NCBI GenBank assembly: GCA_907165275.2
Contig: CAJRBF020000010.1
Coordinates: 124,001 to 188,000 of the forward strand
Direction: 5' to 3'
Length of the DNA stretch: 64,000 bases
Origin: Zygaena filipendulae
Taxonomy: Eukaryota; Arthropoda; Insecta; Lepidoptera; Zygaenidae
In this document: one piece after another, positions 9,952-19,901 of the stretch
How the letters are laid out: every line of letters starts with the position of its first letter
How positions within the stretch are numbered: position 1 is the first letter of the stretch
The notes under the pieces: generated by a model
What the model was told of the DNA's origin: nothing
The model's input: only the letters and a program-made list of their open reading frames with translations
Database searches by the model: none
Program-made: the position numbers and the translations under genes

Positions 9952-10950
9952 CTACTTAAAACCTTTGTCACTAAAAAACACAGGTTCGCTATCCGTAAAC
10001 AGCTCGTGTGCTTTGTGCATAAACTTTTGCAAGGCTCCCCACTGCGAAGTATCCCGATTTAATTTTAATTTCAAAGCCACTTGCGCTGACCGCCACCGTT
10101 GATCTGGCTGTGCGGTCGCAGCCTCTTCAGTATTATAAACTCGTACCTCTATATAAAAATCTCCTTCCAGATGTTTATCCCGGCGAACTTTCCCGCCGGG
10201 GACTCGAGTGCTGAGGTAGGTCTGGAGGCCGGTGTTGGTAGACAGCTTATTTGTTTGTTTTGTCACCGGCTCCAGACCGAAGAGGCCTCGTTCGTATTCC
10301 GAGCTGTCAAAAAAATAAAATAAAAAAATGTTACACAACTTAACCGATATTACCCATTAACTACCTAAATGTCTAAAAGATAAATAATGAATAAGTTAAA
10401 TTTTAAAATCAATTTTTTAGTTTGTAACTTATAATAAATAAGTTGGTTCACAGTAACCGGTTAATAAGGCTACTGCTGTATAAAATATATATGAATGTAT
10501 AGTATAAAACACTCAAGCCACTACAAAAATTGTCGTGGTTCGATAGCAAACAGATGGCAACACGGCATAACACACAAGAAATAAAGTTCAAAACAGACAT
10601 TTCAAAATACTAATAGGTATTCAATGTAAAATTTCTATTTACCCACCTCGTTGAGGTCGACGCACTCCTGCTGTCGCTGCTGCGGCTACTGGTGTCAGGC
10701 TTCTTTTTGGATCTGTAAAATACATTTTAATTTTTCATTACTAAATGTTAAAGACAACTATTGCATAAATCCCCCAGTGCAACATCATATTAAACTAAAA
10801 AATCTTATTAAACAGTGCATAAACAATTCTTACCTAACCGACAATGCCGAAGCGTCTAGCGCTCTTTTCGGTGCCCTTTTTTTTGGCTTTTCTACCGGCG
10901 CGGCAGCCACTGCACCCTGGATCTCATCCGATGAATACTCAATATCCGAC
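9952..10950 (-). CDS. Unidentified gene with at least three exons
   Basis: Splice signals and frame agree for three exons on the minus strand: 10834-10950, 10647-10712 and 9952-10303 (stop). The acceptors are TTTAAATTTCAG, TATTTTACAG and TTTTTTGACAG. The donors are AG/GTAAGAA at 10834 and AG/GTGGGT at 10647. Every junction is phase 2, so the frame runs through. Exon one is acidic then Ala/Pro/Lys-rich (EKPKKRAPKRALD), exon two is almost all Ser/Arg/Thr, and the last exon encodes a folded-looking region (GDFYIEVRVYN, QVALKLKLNRD). A possible further exon ends at 11207 (TGTAC then GTAAGT, same phase), but no start codon is visible in it. I do not recognise the family. The Lys/Arg-rich, Ser-rich N-terminal half suggests a nuclear protein, which is inference. 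Confidence 0.5.
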
Positions 10951-11681
10951 CTGAAATTTAAAACATTATTTGTTATAACTTTTATTTAATTTTTTTTTAT
11001 AGTACACAACACATATGACATGTTCTTAAACACATTTTATCTTGCCAAATAATTTAAATCAGATGCGTATCCTAAATTATGTGTACCTAATTTGTTAACA
11101 CAATGACTTTACAACAACTTCACACAATAACTTTAAAAACATAATATAAAACCTCCAAATTATTCTCAATAAATTAGAATAAAATGTAAATAATGCAAGT
11201 ACTTACGTACATTTTTGATTTATCCTTACTGCGTCGATGCACTTTAATCAAGAGATGAATTAATTATAATGCCATTTAATTGACACCCGTGTTTTTATAG
11301 AGCAAAAAAAACAAACTAAGCAAAATGTCCTGAGAAAATGTCTTTACCACAGATGATGGAACGAACTAGATATGGCATCGAGCGTAACGTAACGAATTCG
11401 GTAAATACGTGTACCTACTTTTTCATGAACACATTGATTTGCGTTATACGATTGCATAATAAAAGTAGATTTTCGAAATATAACCAAAATTCAAACCTCG
11501 AAAACAGTAACTAAGTATTTGTTCCTTGAAATAAAAATATGCACACGAGCATTTGTGTTTATAATTTCCGCTGATATCCCCTCCACGCCTCTTTCTATTA
11601 TTTACCTACCATAAATCGCACCGACTGCCCCGACAAACTTTGAGCGCGACTCATTTGTATACAGCATACTACACCGATAAG
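10951..11681. other. Region upstream of the IAP gene
   Basis: AT-rich DNA between the spliced gene and the IAP start, probably holding divergent 5' regions for both. It contains a possible first exon end at 11207 (minus) and, at 11425-11510, a copy of a repeat also found downstream of the IAP gene. No TATA box was convincing. Confidence 0.4.
11425..11510 (+). repeat. Upstream copy of a direct repeat flanking the IAP gene
   Basis: About 80 bases similar, roughly 80 percent by eye, to 18400-18485 in the same orientation. Shared strings include GCGATTGCA/ACGATTGCA, TTTTCGA and ATATAACC. The two copies bracket the IAP gene. Confidence 0.6.
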
Positions 11682-11894
11682 ATGGCGCACGAACGGCAAA
11701 CTCCTAGCGCCATGTCGAGTGAGGAGGAACGTTTAAAATCATTTGTAAATTGGCCACTGGCATACTTGTCACCGGAAAGTTTGGCAAAAAGTGGTTTCTA
11801 TTTCATAGGTCGCGGTGACGAAGTGCGTTGTGCGTACTGCAATGTCGAGATAATGAATTGGTTGCAACTCGACGAACCTGACCAAGAACACAGG
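11682..11894 (+). pseudogene. Inhibitor of apoptosis (BIR-RING), N-terminal part, split by a LINE
   Basis: From the ATG at 11682, 71 residues carry most of one BIR domain: an RLKSFVNWP start, a GFYFIGRGDEVRCAYC core with two zinc cysteines, and the conserved EH that supplies the zinc histidine. The domain is cut there by a LINE that duplicated AAGAACACAGG. The final zinc cysteine and the RING domain lie at 17925-18293, and the frame is continuous across the site apart from the insertion. The whole protein would have about 193 residues with one BIR and one RING, closer in size to viral and virus-like IAPs than to multi-BIR cellular ones. BIR-RING proteins bind caspases or IAP antagonists and act as ubiquitin ligases. 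No intron is seen. After the insertion this half runs into LINE sequence and stops, so it cannot make a working IAP. Confidence 0.9.
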
Positions 11895-12806
11895 TTCGTG
11901 CCTGTAGGGTATAATCTCTCTGTTTATAGTCTACCGGAAGCGTGCGCATTTCCTTCTCATGCGACCGAGCGGGTGGGCGGGTTGCGGATTGCCCCCCTGA
12001 TGCAATACTGTGGTCCTTTTTAGTCTTCAGTCTTGCATTGGGGAATGTTTGCTTACTGCGAACCCCGGACAAGAGAAGGCGTCTCCGTCAACCCACCCCC
12101 AGGGGCGGAGTCGTCCTAAACCAATTCTCCTTCTATCTCCCTCGTATGACCCACTCCTAACCCAATTACTCCCTTGCTTCCCCCCTCCGATCTTTAAAAT
12201 ATATATCTACCCACACTCCCATAATTATATAAGTAGCATATATATTAATTTATATATATATTTGTACTAGCGTGTATATATAATCTGATGCAGGGGCTAG
12301 GTGGTCAGGTTCTTGCAGTCCCTTCCTCACTACAAAATGCTGGGGGAGAGACATAATGACCACCCGCGTGTTTTTGCCGTGCGCGGGGACCCGTAGGAGG
12401 CTGAGCTACTAGATGTCGGCGGTTGTTACAATCGAATAGCAACACTCCTCTTTGGTCTGGATTTCCTCTCACACGGGAGGTCCCAGTCTAGCCAGCTGGG
12501 ATCAATCGGCTGTGGCGTCCATTAGATGGCCGTCTGGTGAGCGAGCCTGGTGGTGGGGCCTGCAGATGGCTGGGCGCGCTGCCTGCATGTCTGTGGCCAT
12601 CAGGAAACAAGGTTCACTATTTTTATTAGTGGACCACCACCTAGATGGTGGCAGGCTGCAGTGTTGGCTCGTCCATTTGCGTCTCGTAGGTTGTGCCATT
12701 GGGAGCGCTATACCCGACCAGTAGCCCTGGTGCTATTTTAGCATCCCATTTGTGGCTCCGTGGTGGGTGGGGAGCTGGAAGGGTGAATCTCTAACAACTT
12801 ATAAAT
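11895..12806 (+). promoter_or_regulatory. 5' UTR and internal promoter region of the LINE
   Basis: This 0.9-kb leader holds a purine-poor first part, an AT-rich block of TATATA strings at 12195-12285, and a GC-richer second part leading to ORF1. LINEs of this type usually carry an internal promoter here; no specific motif is certain. Short frames in it look incidental. Confidence 0.5.
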
Positions 12807-14150
12807 ATGGCTTCATTAAATCCAAACCGCGGTGCGCCCGAAGAGGGCAGGAAGGACGCTGCCGAAAAGGTAGCGGTCAAAAAGGTCGAGCCTGAAAAAG
12901 GCACACGAAAGGAAGGGGGGAAAGGGGGGCCCTTCAAAGGACGTAAGGAAGGTACCACCGGACCTATTGGGCGGGGCGCAAGGCAGGGCGCGCTAACGGC
13001 AGTGCCCACCTGTAGTGTCCCCACTGATGGGAAAGGTGCTAACTTCCGCATCGTACAGGGTGCAGGGGTTGTGGGACCCACCGATGGCGGCGCGCAGTTG
13101 GGCGCGCTAACTCTCCATCCGAATAGGACAGAGGGGGACGCAGTGCCCGGCAGCGCGCCAAAAGAGGTCGGCGAAAGCAACCCCCCACGGCAAGGCCCTC
13201 CATCTAAGAAGGGCAGAGGAAGCATGGCCGCCAAGCGACGAAGGATCCTGAAGAGAGCGCAGGCGCTGCAAGGTGCCTCGGTCGCATCTTCGGGTAAAAG
13301 GCCAAGAGAGGTCAGTGACGAAGCCGCGGAAGCCACTGAGGGCTCCAAGAGACCCAAACATCAGGGCTCGTATCGGGAAGCACTCGTGGGTACCAAGATG
13401 GCAGTCATAGCCGACAACTACCCGGCTACGATGAAAGGGGCGGAATCGTTGGGTGCCATCCAGGGAGAAATCTTTGATCTCCTGGAGGACACCCCCGATC
13501 CCATGCCCACTGTCACCGTAGGCATAGTAGTTGCGGGGGCGGTGCACATCACGTGTGAAGGTGATGCTGCAGTAAGGTGGCTGCAATGCCTTAACGGCAG
13601 AGTCGTGGAGGGCCTGAAGTTGAAGGTTGTCGAGGCCAAGGATCTTCCAAAACCGGTCAAAATGGCGTGGAAGACCAAAAATGTGGGCCGCACCGACAAC
13701 ACCAGGGTGCTCAAGATGCTGCAGCGCGTCAATCCCGCACTAAGGACCAGCGAGTGGAAGGTGGTGGACACGCTGGTCGAGGAGGCATCCGTGAGGCGTA
13801 TCGTTCTTATGGACCAAACGTCCGCGGATGTCATCAAGGCGGCGAACTACTGCCTCCATACGGGGATCGACATGAGCTCCTTCAAGGTGCTTGAGGACGA
13901 TGCTCTGGAGCCCCAAAAGGAAGAGGAGAGACGAGGACCAAGGAGGGACCTCGCTACAGGCATCCGGCCGGTGGATGAGGGGGGCCCGAGTGGCGGACCC
14001 TCCATGCCGGGCGGTGATCGGGTCTCATCGCCTACTACGTCGGTGAGGACCGATGACGCGCTCGACGTGCTGGGAGGGCTTGACTTGTCGGGCTCCTCTT
14101 CTTCACCGGAGCGGATGGACCAGGTAGAGGAGGAGGCTCAAGGGCAATAG
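12807..14150 (+). CDS. LINE ORF1, gag-like protein with DUF4780-like region
   Basis: A 447-residue protein. The first 185 residues are Gly/Lys/Pro-rich and basic (KKGRGSMAAKRRRILKRAQ), suited to RNA binding. Residues about 188-370 form the conserved part (YREALVGTKMAVIADNYP, VTVGIVVAGAVHITCEG), resembling the DUF4780 region often found in ORF1 of insect I-superfamily LINEs. The tail is acidic and Ser-rich. No CCHC zinc knuckles are present, unlike the gag proteins of R1 or Jockey elements. It ends just before a 53-base A run that separates it from ORF2. Its likely role is coating the element RNA in the ribonucleoprotein. Confidence 0.85.
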   Translation: MASLNPNRGAPEEGRKDAAEKVAVKKVEPEKGTRKEGGKGGPFKGRKEGTTGPIGRGARQGALTAVPTCSVPTDGKGANFRIVQGAGVVGPTDGGAQLGALTLHPNRTEGDAVPGSAPKEVGESNPPRQGPPSKKGRGSMAAKRRRILKRAQALQGASVASSGKRPREVSDEAAEATEGSKRPKHQGSYREALVGTKMAVIADNYPATMKGAESLGAIQGEIFDLLEDTPDPMPTVTVGIVVAGAVHITCEGDAAVRWLQCLNGRVVEGLKLKVVEAKDLPKPVKMAWKTKNVGRTDNTRVLKMLQRVNPALRTSEWKVVDTLVEEASVRRIVLMDQTSADVIKAANYCLHTGIDMSSFKVLEDDALEPQKEEERRGPRRDLATGIRPVDEGGPSGGPSMPGGDRVSSPTTSVRTDDALDVLGGLDLSGSSSSPERMDQVEEEAQGQ

Positions 14151-14154
14151 GAGG

Positions 14155-14207
<53 letters not shown>
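14155..14207 (+). repeat. Pure (A)53 tract between LINE ORF1 and ORF2
   Basis: Fifty-three consecutive A residues lie between the ORF1 stop (14150) and the ORF2 ATG (14215), inside the element rather than at its 3' end. It could affect reinitiation or be a relic of how the element was built. Its exact length may be affected by sequencing error. Confidence 0.9.
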
Positions 14208-14209
<2 letters not shown>

Positions 14210-14214
14210 AGAAG

Positions 14215-17200
14215 ATGTCTAAACAGGAACTAAGGTGTGTACAAATTAATTTGCATCACAGTAAGGCGGCCACGGCCCTTTTGGCGCGTGACCTCAAAAG
14301 GAACATTTATGACTGCGCCCTGATACAAGAACCTTATCTGTATAAGGGGGAAGTTAAGGGCCTGGGTGACACGGGAGGTATTATCTATTATTTCTGTGCC
14401 ACTAAGGATGCAAGGACTTGTATTTATCTCCGAAAGGAGGATCTAACAACCATCAAGATCCATACCGGTGGGAGTAAAGGAAAGGAAGCACTGATCATAA
14501 CTTCTGCCTATCTTCCATATGAGGACGTGGAACCAATTACACCAAAGTTGAGGGACCTCGTCGAGTACGGTAGCCAAAGTAACTGTCATGTCATCATTGG
14601 CTGCGACGCGAACGCGCACCATGTCGTCTGGGGAAGCTCGGACGTCAACAAAAGAGGAGAAAAAGTATTAGAATTCGTGGTAAGTTCTAATTTACAAATT
14701 CTCAATAACGGAAACAGGCCGACCTTCGTCACTTCAAGACGTAGAGAGGTAATAGACATAACACTGGCTTCTAGCAATACAACTAACAAGGTTATGGATT
14801 GGCATGTATCTAATGAGACCTCGCTTTCAGATCACAGATACATATGCTTTAGGTACAGCACCATGGCTGAATGGACAACTGTACGCAGAAGGAATCCCAG
14901 GAATACCGAATGGAGCGCCTTCAGAAGGGACTTAAAGGGAGAACTGGGAAACTTTAACGGGAACTTAGGTTCGACCGTGGATCTGGAGTTCGAAGCAGAC
15001 AGGGTTAATCAGGCTATCATGGGAGCATGGTTAAACAACTGTCCTGAAAAGGAATCCCTCTCAAAGAAGGTACCATGGTGGTCTACTAAACTTTCAAAGT
15101 TGAAGAAGACCACACGTAGAGCTTTTAATAGAGCCATGGCTACAAAGGAGTTTAGTGGATACCACAGACTGCTCACAGAATATAACAAGGAGGTACGAAA
15201 GGCTAAACGCAAGGCTTGGAGGGAACATTGTGACAACATAAGTTCAATACCAGAAAGTATGAGACTCTCAAAGGCGATGGCTGCAGTTAAGGTTCATCCA
15301 TTGTCAGTTGTTCGAGATGATGATGGAGAACTTACGGACACAGGAAAAGAGACCCTAAAAGTGATGTTTAAGACACACTTCCCAGGATCAGAGGAAATAG
15401 AGGCAGTAAATGAGGAGCCAATCTCCACTAACGAGCTATCGCGCCGTACTAGTAGAGAAGATTGGAACACTGCTAAAAAGGTAGTAGATGAACTAAAGGT
15501 TAAGTGGGCAATATTCAGCTTCGAGCCATTCAAATCTCCAGGGCCGGATGGAATATACCCAATACTACTACAACAGGGTGCAGGAATATTGTTGCCGCAA
15601 TTGTGCAGAATTTTCAAGGCCTGTATCGCTTTGGGATATATACCTAAAATATGGCGACAGGTAAAGGTAGTGTATATACCTAAACCAGGAAAACCGAGCT
15701 ACGATCAGGCAAGGTCTTACAGGCCTATAAGTCTATCATCATTTATTTTAAAATGCATGGAAAAACTTATAGACAAATACGTAAGGACAGGACCTTTAAA
15801 ACGGACTAAACTGCATGAGATGCAATGTGCTTACCAGTCGGGCAAATCCACTGAAACGGCGCTGCACTATGTGGTCAGTCGTGCGGAAAAGGCTATTGAG
15901 GAAAAAGAGCTGTGTCTGGGAGCCTTCCTAGATATTGAAGGAGCCTTCGACAGAACAACTCACGACTCTATCAAGGACGCCGTACGTGAGCATGGCATCA
16001 ACAGGACAATTGGTCGGTGGGTCGACCATATGTTAAAGGGCAGAATCATACACTCGAATCTACGAGGAGAGACAATGTGTGTGAAAACCACTAGGGGATG
16101 TCCACAAGGAGGTGTGCTATCACCCACCCTATGGTGTATGGTGATAGACTCACTTATCAAAGAACTGAACAGAGGACCGTACTATACGGTAGGATATGCA
16201 GATGACATTGTAATACTAGTAAATGGAAAATTTCCTGGGACTACATCATGTCTAATGCAAGAGGCTCTAAACAGAGTTGAGAGATGGTGTACAAAAAACC
16301 GACTATCGGTCAGTCCAAGTAAAACGTCAGTCTTGGCATTTACTAGGAGAAGGACTTTAACAGGGCTGAAAACCTTATCTATGTCAGGAAATCAGTTAAA
16401 CTGGTCCACTGAAGTGAAATATCTTGGAGTCACTTTGGACAAGGAGCTGACGTTTAAAACACATGTGAACAACATCACGACAAAGGCTCTAAGAATATTT
16501 GGGATGTGCCGTAGAGCCTACGGCAGTACATGGGGCCTAAAGCCAAAAGTAGTCCACTGGCTCTACAGGATGATGGTGGTTCCCATAATCAAGTATGGCA
16601 GCATCGTGTGGTGGCCAAGGACTAAACTGGAAACGTGCAAGGCAGAACTCAAGAAAGTGCAACGCCTAGCATGTCTCTCAATCACAGGGGCCTTCAAGAC
16701 GACACCAACGTCGGCAATGGAGATCTTATTGGACCTCACACCACTACACATAGAGGTGGAGGCTGAGGCTAGGAAAGCACTATATCGGCTAGCCGAGGCT
16801 GGGGCGTGGAATAGATCCATTCCGCAAACCACGCATACGAAATTGGATGTCAATAACGACATCGACGGACTGATGGACATGGGAAGAGACAAAATGAACC
16901 CCGTCTACTCTTTCAAAAGGAACTACAAGGTGAAAATCCCAACCAGGGAAGAATGGAAAAAAGGTATAAGGAAACCAGACATGGGCAGCCTAATCTGGTA
17001 TACAGATGGCTCAAAAACGAGCACGGGCACAGGGGCGGGGGTATATGCTGAACACTATAAATCTTCCCAGAGCATGGGAAGATATGCAACAGTCTTTCAA
17101 GCAGAAACCTACGCCATAATAAGCTGTGTTAAAGAAAATATCAAAAACGAAACAAAAGGAAAATCCATCTACATACTCACAGATAGCCAAGCTGCGCTAA

Positions 17201-17817
17201 AAGCTGTAACATCATGTAGAGTGGAGTCAAGGTTGGTGCTTGAATGCGTCCATGCCATGAACAAATTGGGCGCCAACAACAAGGTCAGATTAATCTGGGT
17301 TCCAGGTCATGTAGGTATACAAGGCAATGAACTTGCAGATGAACTGGCAAGGAAAGGATCAGATGAAACCCTCATTGGACCAGAGCCATTTGTTGGGATC
17401 TCTGCAAACATGGTGAAAAAGGCAATTCGCGAAAACGCCCGGAAAAGACACTCACAGGAGTGGTCGTCGACTACGGGCCTCAGGCATTCTAAACGCTTTA
17501 TCGGCGACAAAACCGATGAGAAACTGTCACGTAGCATACTTCTCTTAAGTCGCAATCAGGCCCGCCTAATCACTGGTGTGCTTACAGGTCACTTCGGGAC
17601 AAAGGAACACCTCACGAAAATGAAACTCGCAAGCGACTCATCCTGCAGGAAGTGCGGCGAAGAGGTGGAAACAATGGCACATCTTATGTGCGAGTGCGAT
17701 GCCTTGGCTCGTAAACGAATGGACCTCCTGGGGATGGCCTACCCAGAACCAGAGGACTTTAGGCTCTTACCCCTCCACTGCACGCTGGCCTTTGCCGCCG
17801 AGGTTTTCAGGGAGTAG
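14215..17817 (+). CDS. LINE ORF2: endonuclease, reverse transcriptase, RNase H
   Basis: A 1,200-residue intact polyprotein. The N-terminal apurinic-type endonuclease shows QINLHHSKA, LIQEPYLYKG, GCDANAHHVVWGS and SLSDHRYI. The reverse transcriptase shows PFKSPGPDGI, FLDIEGAFDRT, RGCPQGGVLSP and the catalytic GYADDIVIL. RNase H follows (WYTDGSKTSTGTG, FQAETYAI, ILTDSQAAL, GNELADELAR) with its acidic residues in place. A C-terminal CCHC knuckle (CRKCGEEVETMAHLMCEC) ends the protein. Together these nick target DNA and copy the element RNA by target-primed reverse transcription. All catalytic residues are present, so the protein looks functional. The ATG at 14215 lies directly after the A tract. 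Confidence 0.95.
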   Translation: MSKQELRCVQINLHHSKAATALLARDLKRNIYDCALIQEPYLYKGEVKGLGDTGGIIYYFCATKDARTCIYLRKEDLTTIKIHTGGSKGKEALIITSAYLPYEDVEPITPKLRDLVEYGSQSNCHVIIGCDANAHHVVWGSSDVNKRGEKVLEFVVSSNLQILNNGNRPTFVTSRRREVIDITLASSNTTNKVMDWHVSNETSLSDHRYICFRYSTMAEWTTVRRRNPRNTEWSAFRRDLKGELGNFNGNLGSTVDLEFEADRVNQAIMGAWLNNCPEKESLSKKVPWWSTKLSKLKKTTRRAFNRAMATKEFSGYHRLLTEYNKEVRKAKRKAWREHCDNISSIPESMRLSKAMAAVKVHPLSVVRDDDGELTDTGKETLKVMFKTHFPGSEEIEAVNEEPISTNELSRRTSREDWNTAKKVVDELKVKWAIFSFEPFKSPGPDGIYPILLQQGAGILLPQLCRIFKACIALGYIPKIWRQVKVVYIPKPGKPSYDQARSYRPISLSSFILKCMEKLIDKYVRTGPLKRTKLHEMQCAYQSGKSTETALHYVVSRAEKAIEEKELCLGAFLDIEGAFDRTTHDSIKDAVREHGINRTIGRWVDHMLKGRIIHSNLRGETMCVKTTRGCPQGGVLSPTLWCMVIDSLIKELNRGPYYTVGYADDIVILVNGKFPGTTSCLMQEALNRVERWCTKNRLSVSPSKTSVLAFTRRRTLTGLKTLSMSGNQLNWSTEVKYLGVTLDKELTFKTHVNNITTKALRIFGMCRRAYGSTWGLKPKVVHWLYRMMVVPIIKYGSIVWWPRTKLETCKAELKKVQRLACLSITGAFKTTPTSAMEILLDLTPLHIEVEAEARKALYRLAEAGAWNRSIPQTTHTKLDVNNDIDGLMDMGRDKMNPVYSFKRNYKVKIPTREEWKKGIRKPDMGSLIWYTDGSKTSTGTGAGVYAEHYKSSQSMGRYATVFQAETYAIISCVKENIKNETKGKSIYILTDSQAALKAVTSCRVESRLVLECVHAMNKLGANNKVRLIWVPGHVGIQGNELADELARKGSDETLIGPEPFVGISANMVKKAIRENARKRHSQEWSSTTGLRHSKRFIGDKTDEKLSRSILLLSRNQARLITGVLTGHFGTKEHLTKMKLASDSSCRKCGEEVETMAHLMCECDALARKRMDLLGMAYPEPEDFRLLPLHCTLAFAAEVFRE

Positions 17818-17913
17818 AGGGAGGAGCACAGGATGGGGATGGTACAAAAGATCCCAAGGGTCGAAGTGCCGAGGCTTCGCTTGCCCACCCCATTATTTAA
17901 GATAAGATAAGAT
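17818..17913 (+). other. LINE 3' UTR with GATAA tail
   Basis: A 96-base 3' UTR ending in GATAAGATAAGATAAG, a short-repeat tail rather than poly(A). The second target-site copy follows directly. Confidence 0.85.
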
Positions 17914-18293
17914 AAGAACACAGGCGGTGGTCACCGCGGTGTCCACTATTTCGCTCCATTGCTGATACATCATTTGATCGCGACGAGTGCGGCATATTCG
18001 GTGCAGACACCAATTATATAGACCCCCACGTTAAGACGCTTAGGGAACATGCGCAAAAAGAGCACCACCACAACAACGTTGTCGCCAACACTACTACGCA
18101 AGTTCCTCACGAAACTGACGAGAAAATGTGCCAGGTAGACAAGTGTTGTAAAGTTTGTTTCGATGAAGAGTGCAATGTATGTTTGACGCCGTGCGGACAT
18201 GTGGTTGCATGCGCCGCGTGTAGTTTTTCCATTCACAATTGTCCAGTGTGTAGACGTCCTATTGTAAATGTTGTAAGGTTGTATTTCTCTTGA
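17914..18293 (+). pseudogene. Inhibitor of apoptosis (BIR-RING), C-terminal part
   Basis: This begins with the second target-site copy and continues the BIR domain with the last zinc cysteine (RWSPRCPLF), then DECGIFG, a His/Asn-rich spacer and a C3HC4 RING finger (CKVCFDEECNVCLTPCGH, CAAC, NCPVCRR). It stops at 18291-18293. All eight RING ligands are visible. RING domains of IAPs recruit ubiquitin-conjugating enzymes. It is separated from its start by the 6-kb LINE, so it would need a new promoter to be made. Confidence 0.9.
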
Positions 18294-19613
18294 ATGAAAA
18301 ACAATAATTTAAAGTATTTTTTTGGTAAATACCTGTTATGACATTAAATTTGTTTGGATTAAACACGCTAAATATATATTATCGTTGTGTGTATTATTTA
18401 TTCCCGATGTGCATTGAATTACGTTATGCGATTGCAGAATACAAGTATATTTTTCGAGATATAACCGAAAATGGAAACTTCAAAAATGTAAATGTACCTA
18501 CTTGTTAAAATAAAATTTCAAACTTATTAAGGAATGGACTAGATTCATAAGTTTCTCATCAATATGCCGCATCTATTATGTGTCGAGTGCAATGGTTCAA
18601 TTATTTCCATTGTAACAAGTTACTGCATGCCAAGCAAATACTTACCGGTATCACCAATGATACTATTCTCATGTTATTATCTACCAGTTATTTCCTCGGT
18701 TTCGCTCACATGAATTCCAAACTCTCTCAGACATTTTTTTTTTTACGGAATGATAAGTAGGTATAGCATTTTTGAACCCAAAGTATAAGTAGGTATATCA
18801 AATTTTATGAAAAACCTTTCAATAATTCTGAAGATTGTTTGGATGGATAGAGATAAAAAAATATATAACATTTAAATGGTTATTAATGTTTTTACAAATG
18901 TAAATAACACTCAGTTGAGTTTTTTAGAACAGAGTTATCTCGATATTACAGACAGAAAATCGTATTTTAGTTATATTTAGATCCAACTTGATGGGAAAGC
19001 GACGGCGCGCGATGACATTTCATCGAATTTTATAAATAATAAACATGCGCGGACCGTGGAACCGTGGTGATCAGCACTTTAGAGTTATGAGAACAATAAG
19101 TATACGTACTGATTGCAGAAACAGTACCTACAAACGATAAGTGCTTGAAGTCATAAAAATTATATTTTATACCTCTTAAATATATTATAAGCAAATATTT
19201 TTTGTAAACCGCGGGAAATAGTTCCAGCTTTAAGACTTCGTTATCACTGTCATAATTTCCAAATAGACCAATTTTCATGAGTTTTCGTATTTCGTTTTTC
19301 TACATAATAATTTATGTTTTGCGTTAAATTCTCAGATTAACTGTATGTTTATTAATGCAACGTAATAAAGACATACATGAACTATTTAAACAGAAACATG
19401 TGTGGTTATTACATATTTGCTAACCGTACCGAATGTCAAAGGTAAGTAAAAAAATAAAGATAAGTAGTAAGCGAAGCGAAGGGAAACATACAGTACAGTA
19501 GTCTCTGCTGTTGCGATTTAGACATTGCGAGTGCTTAGAATCTTTGTGTTCACTGCGTAAAGTTATGGTGTCCTCGAGTCAATCTGATCACAAAATATGT
19601 GCTTTATTTATAA
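18294..19613. other. Non-coding region downstream of the IAP gene
   Basis: AT-rich DNA without convincing coding potential on either strand. It contains the downstream direct repeat (18400-18485). The short frames present have no recognisable domains. Confidence 0.5.
18400..18485 (+). repeat. Downstream copy of a direct repeat flanking the IAP gene
   Basis: Matches 11425-11510 in the same orientation (TTACGTTATGCGATTGCAGA, TTTTTCGAGATATAACCGAA). Confidence 0.6.
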
Positions 19614-19614
19614 C

Positions 19615-19764
19615 TCAGTGACGACTTGAGCAATCTAGCCCTAGTTTCTGATTCACAGAAGATCGTTGAGCCAATCTGGTGCCGAATTTGATTCGGCGAC
19701 GACTTGAGCAATCTAGCCTGAAAATCTGAAACTTTGAAGATCGTTGAGCCAATCTGGTACTGAG
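19615..19764 (+). repeat. Two-copy tandem repeat of about 80 bp
   Basis: The strings GACGACTTGAGCAATCTAGC and GATCGTTGAGCCAATCTGGT each occur twice, about 80 bases apart. It lies upstream of a possible first coding exon, so it may sit in a leader or promoter. Confidence 0.7.
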
Positions 19765-19901
19765 TTTAAATATATGCTTCAACATTAACTGTGGAGAGAC
19801 ACCTGACAATATAGTGAACATAATAGTTTCTAACATAAGTTTAATTCAATTATTAAATTCAAAGTTTTTACGTACCTATAACTTGTATGTGCTTGTGTGT
19901 G

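Larger units (their letters stand above)
11895..17913 (+). mobile_element. Full-length non-LTR retrotransposon (I superfamily, LOA/R1-like)
   Basis: A 6.0-kb LINE with an 11-bp target duplication (AAGAACACAGG, 11884-11894 and 17914-17924), a 5' UTR of about 0.9 kb, two long open frames and a 3' end of GATAA repeats. ORF2 carries an apurinic endonuclease, a reverse transcriptase, RNase H and a C-terminal zinc knuckle. The QINLHHSKAATALL start of the endonuclease and the RNase H domain point to the R1/LOA/I group; the exact clade is inference. Both frames are intact, so the insertion into the IAP gene is probably young. Confidence 0.93.

Noticed and set aside
12010..12741. Short frames in the LINE leader
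   Set aside because: They overlap each other, lack known domains and lie in a 5' UTR.
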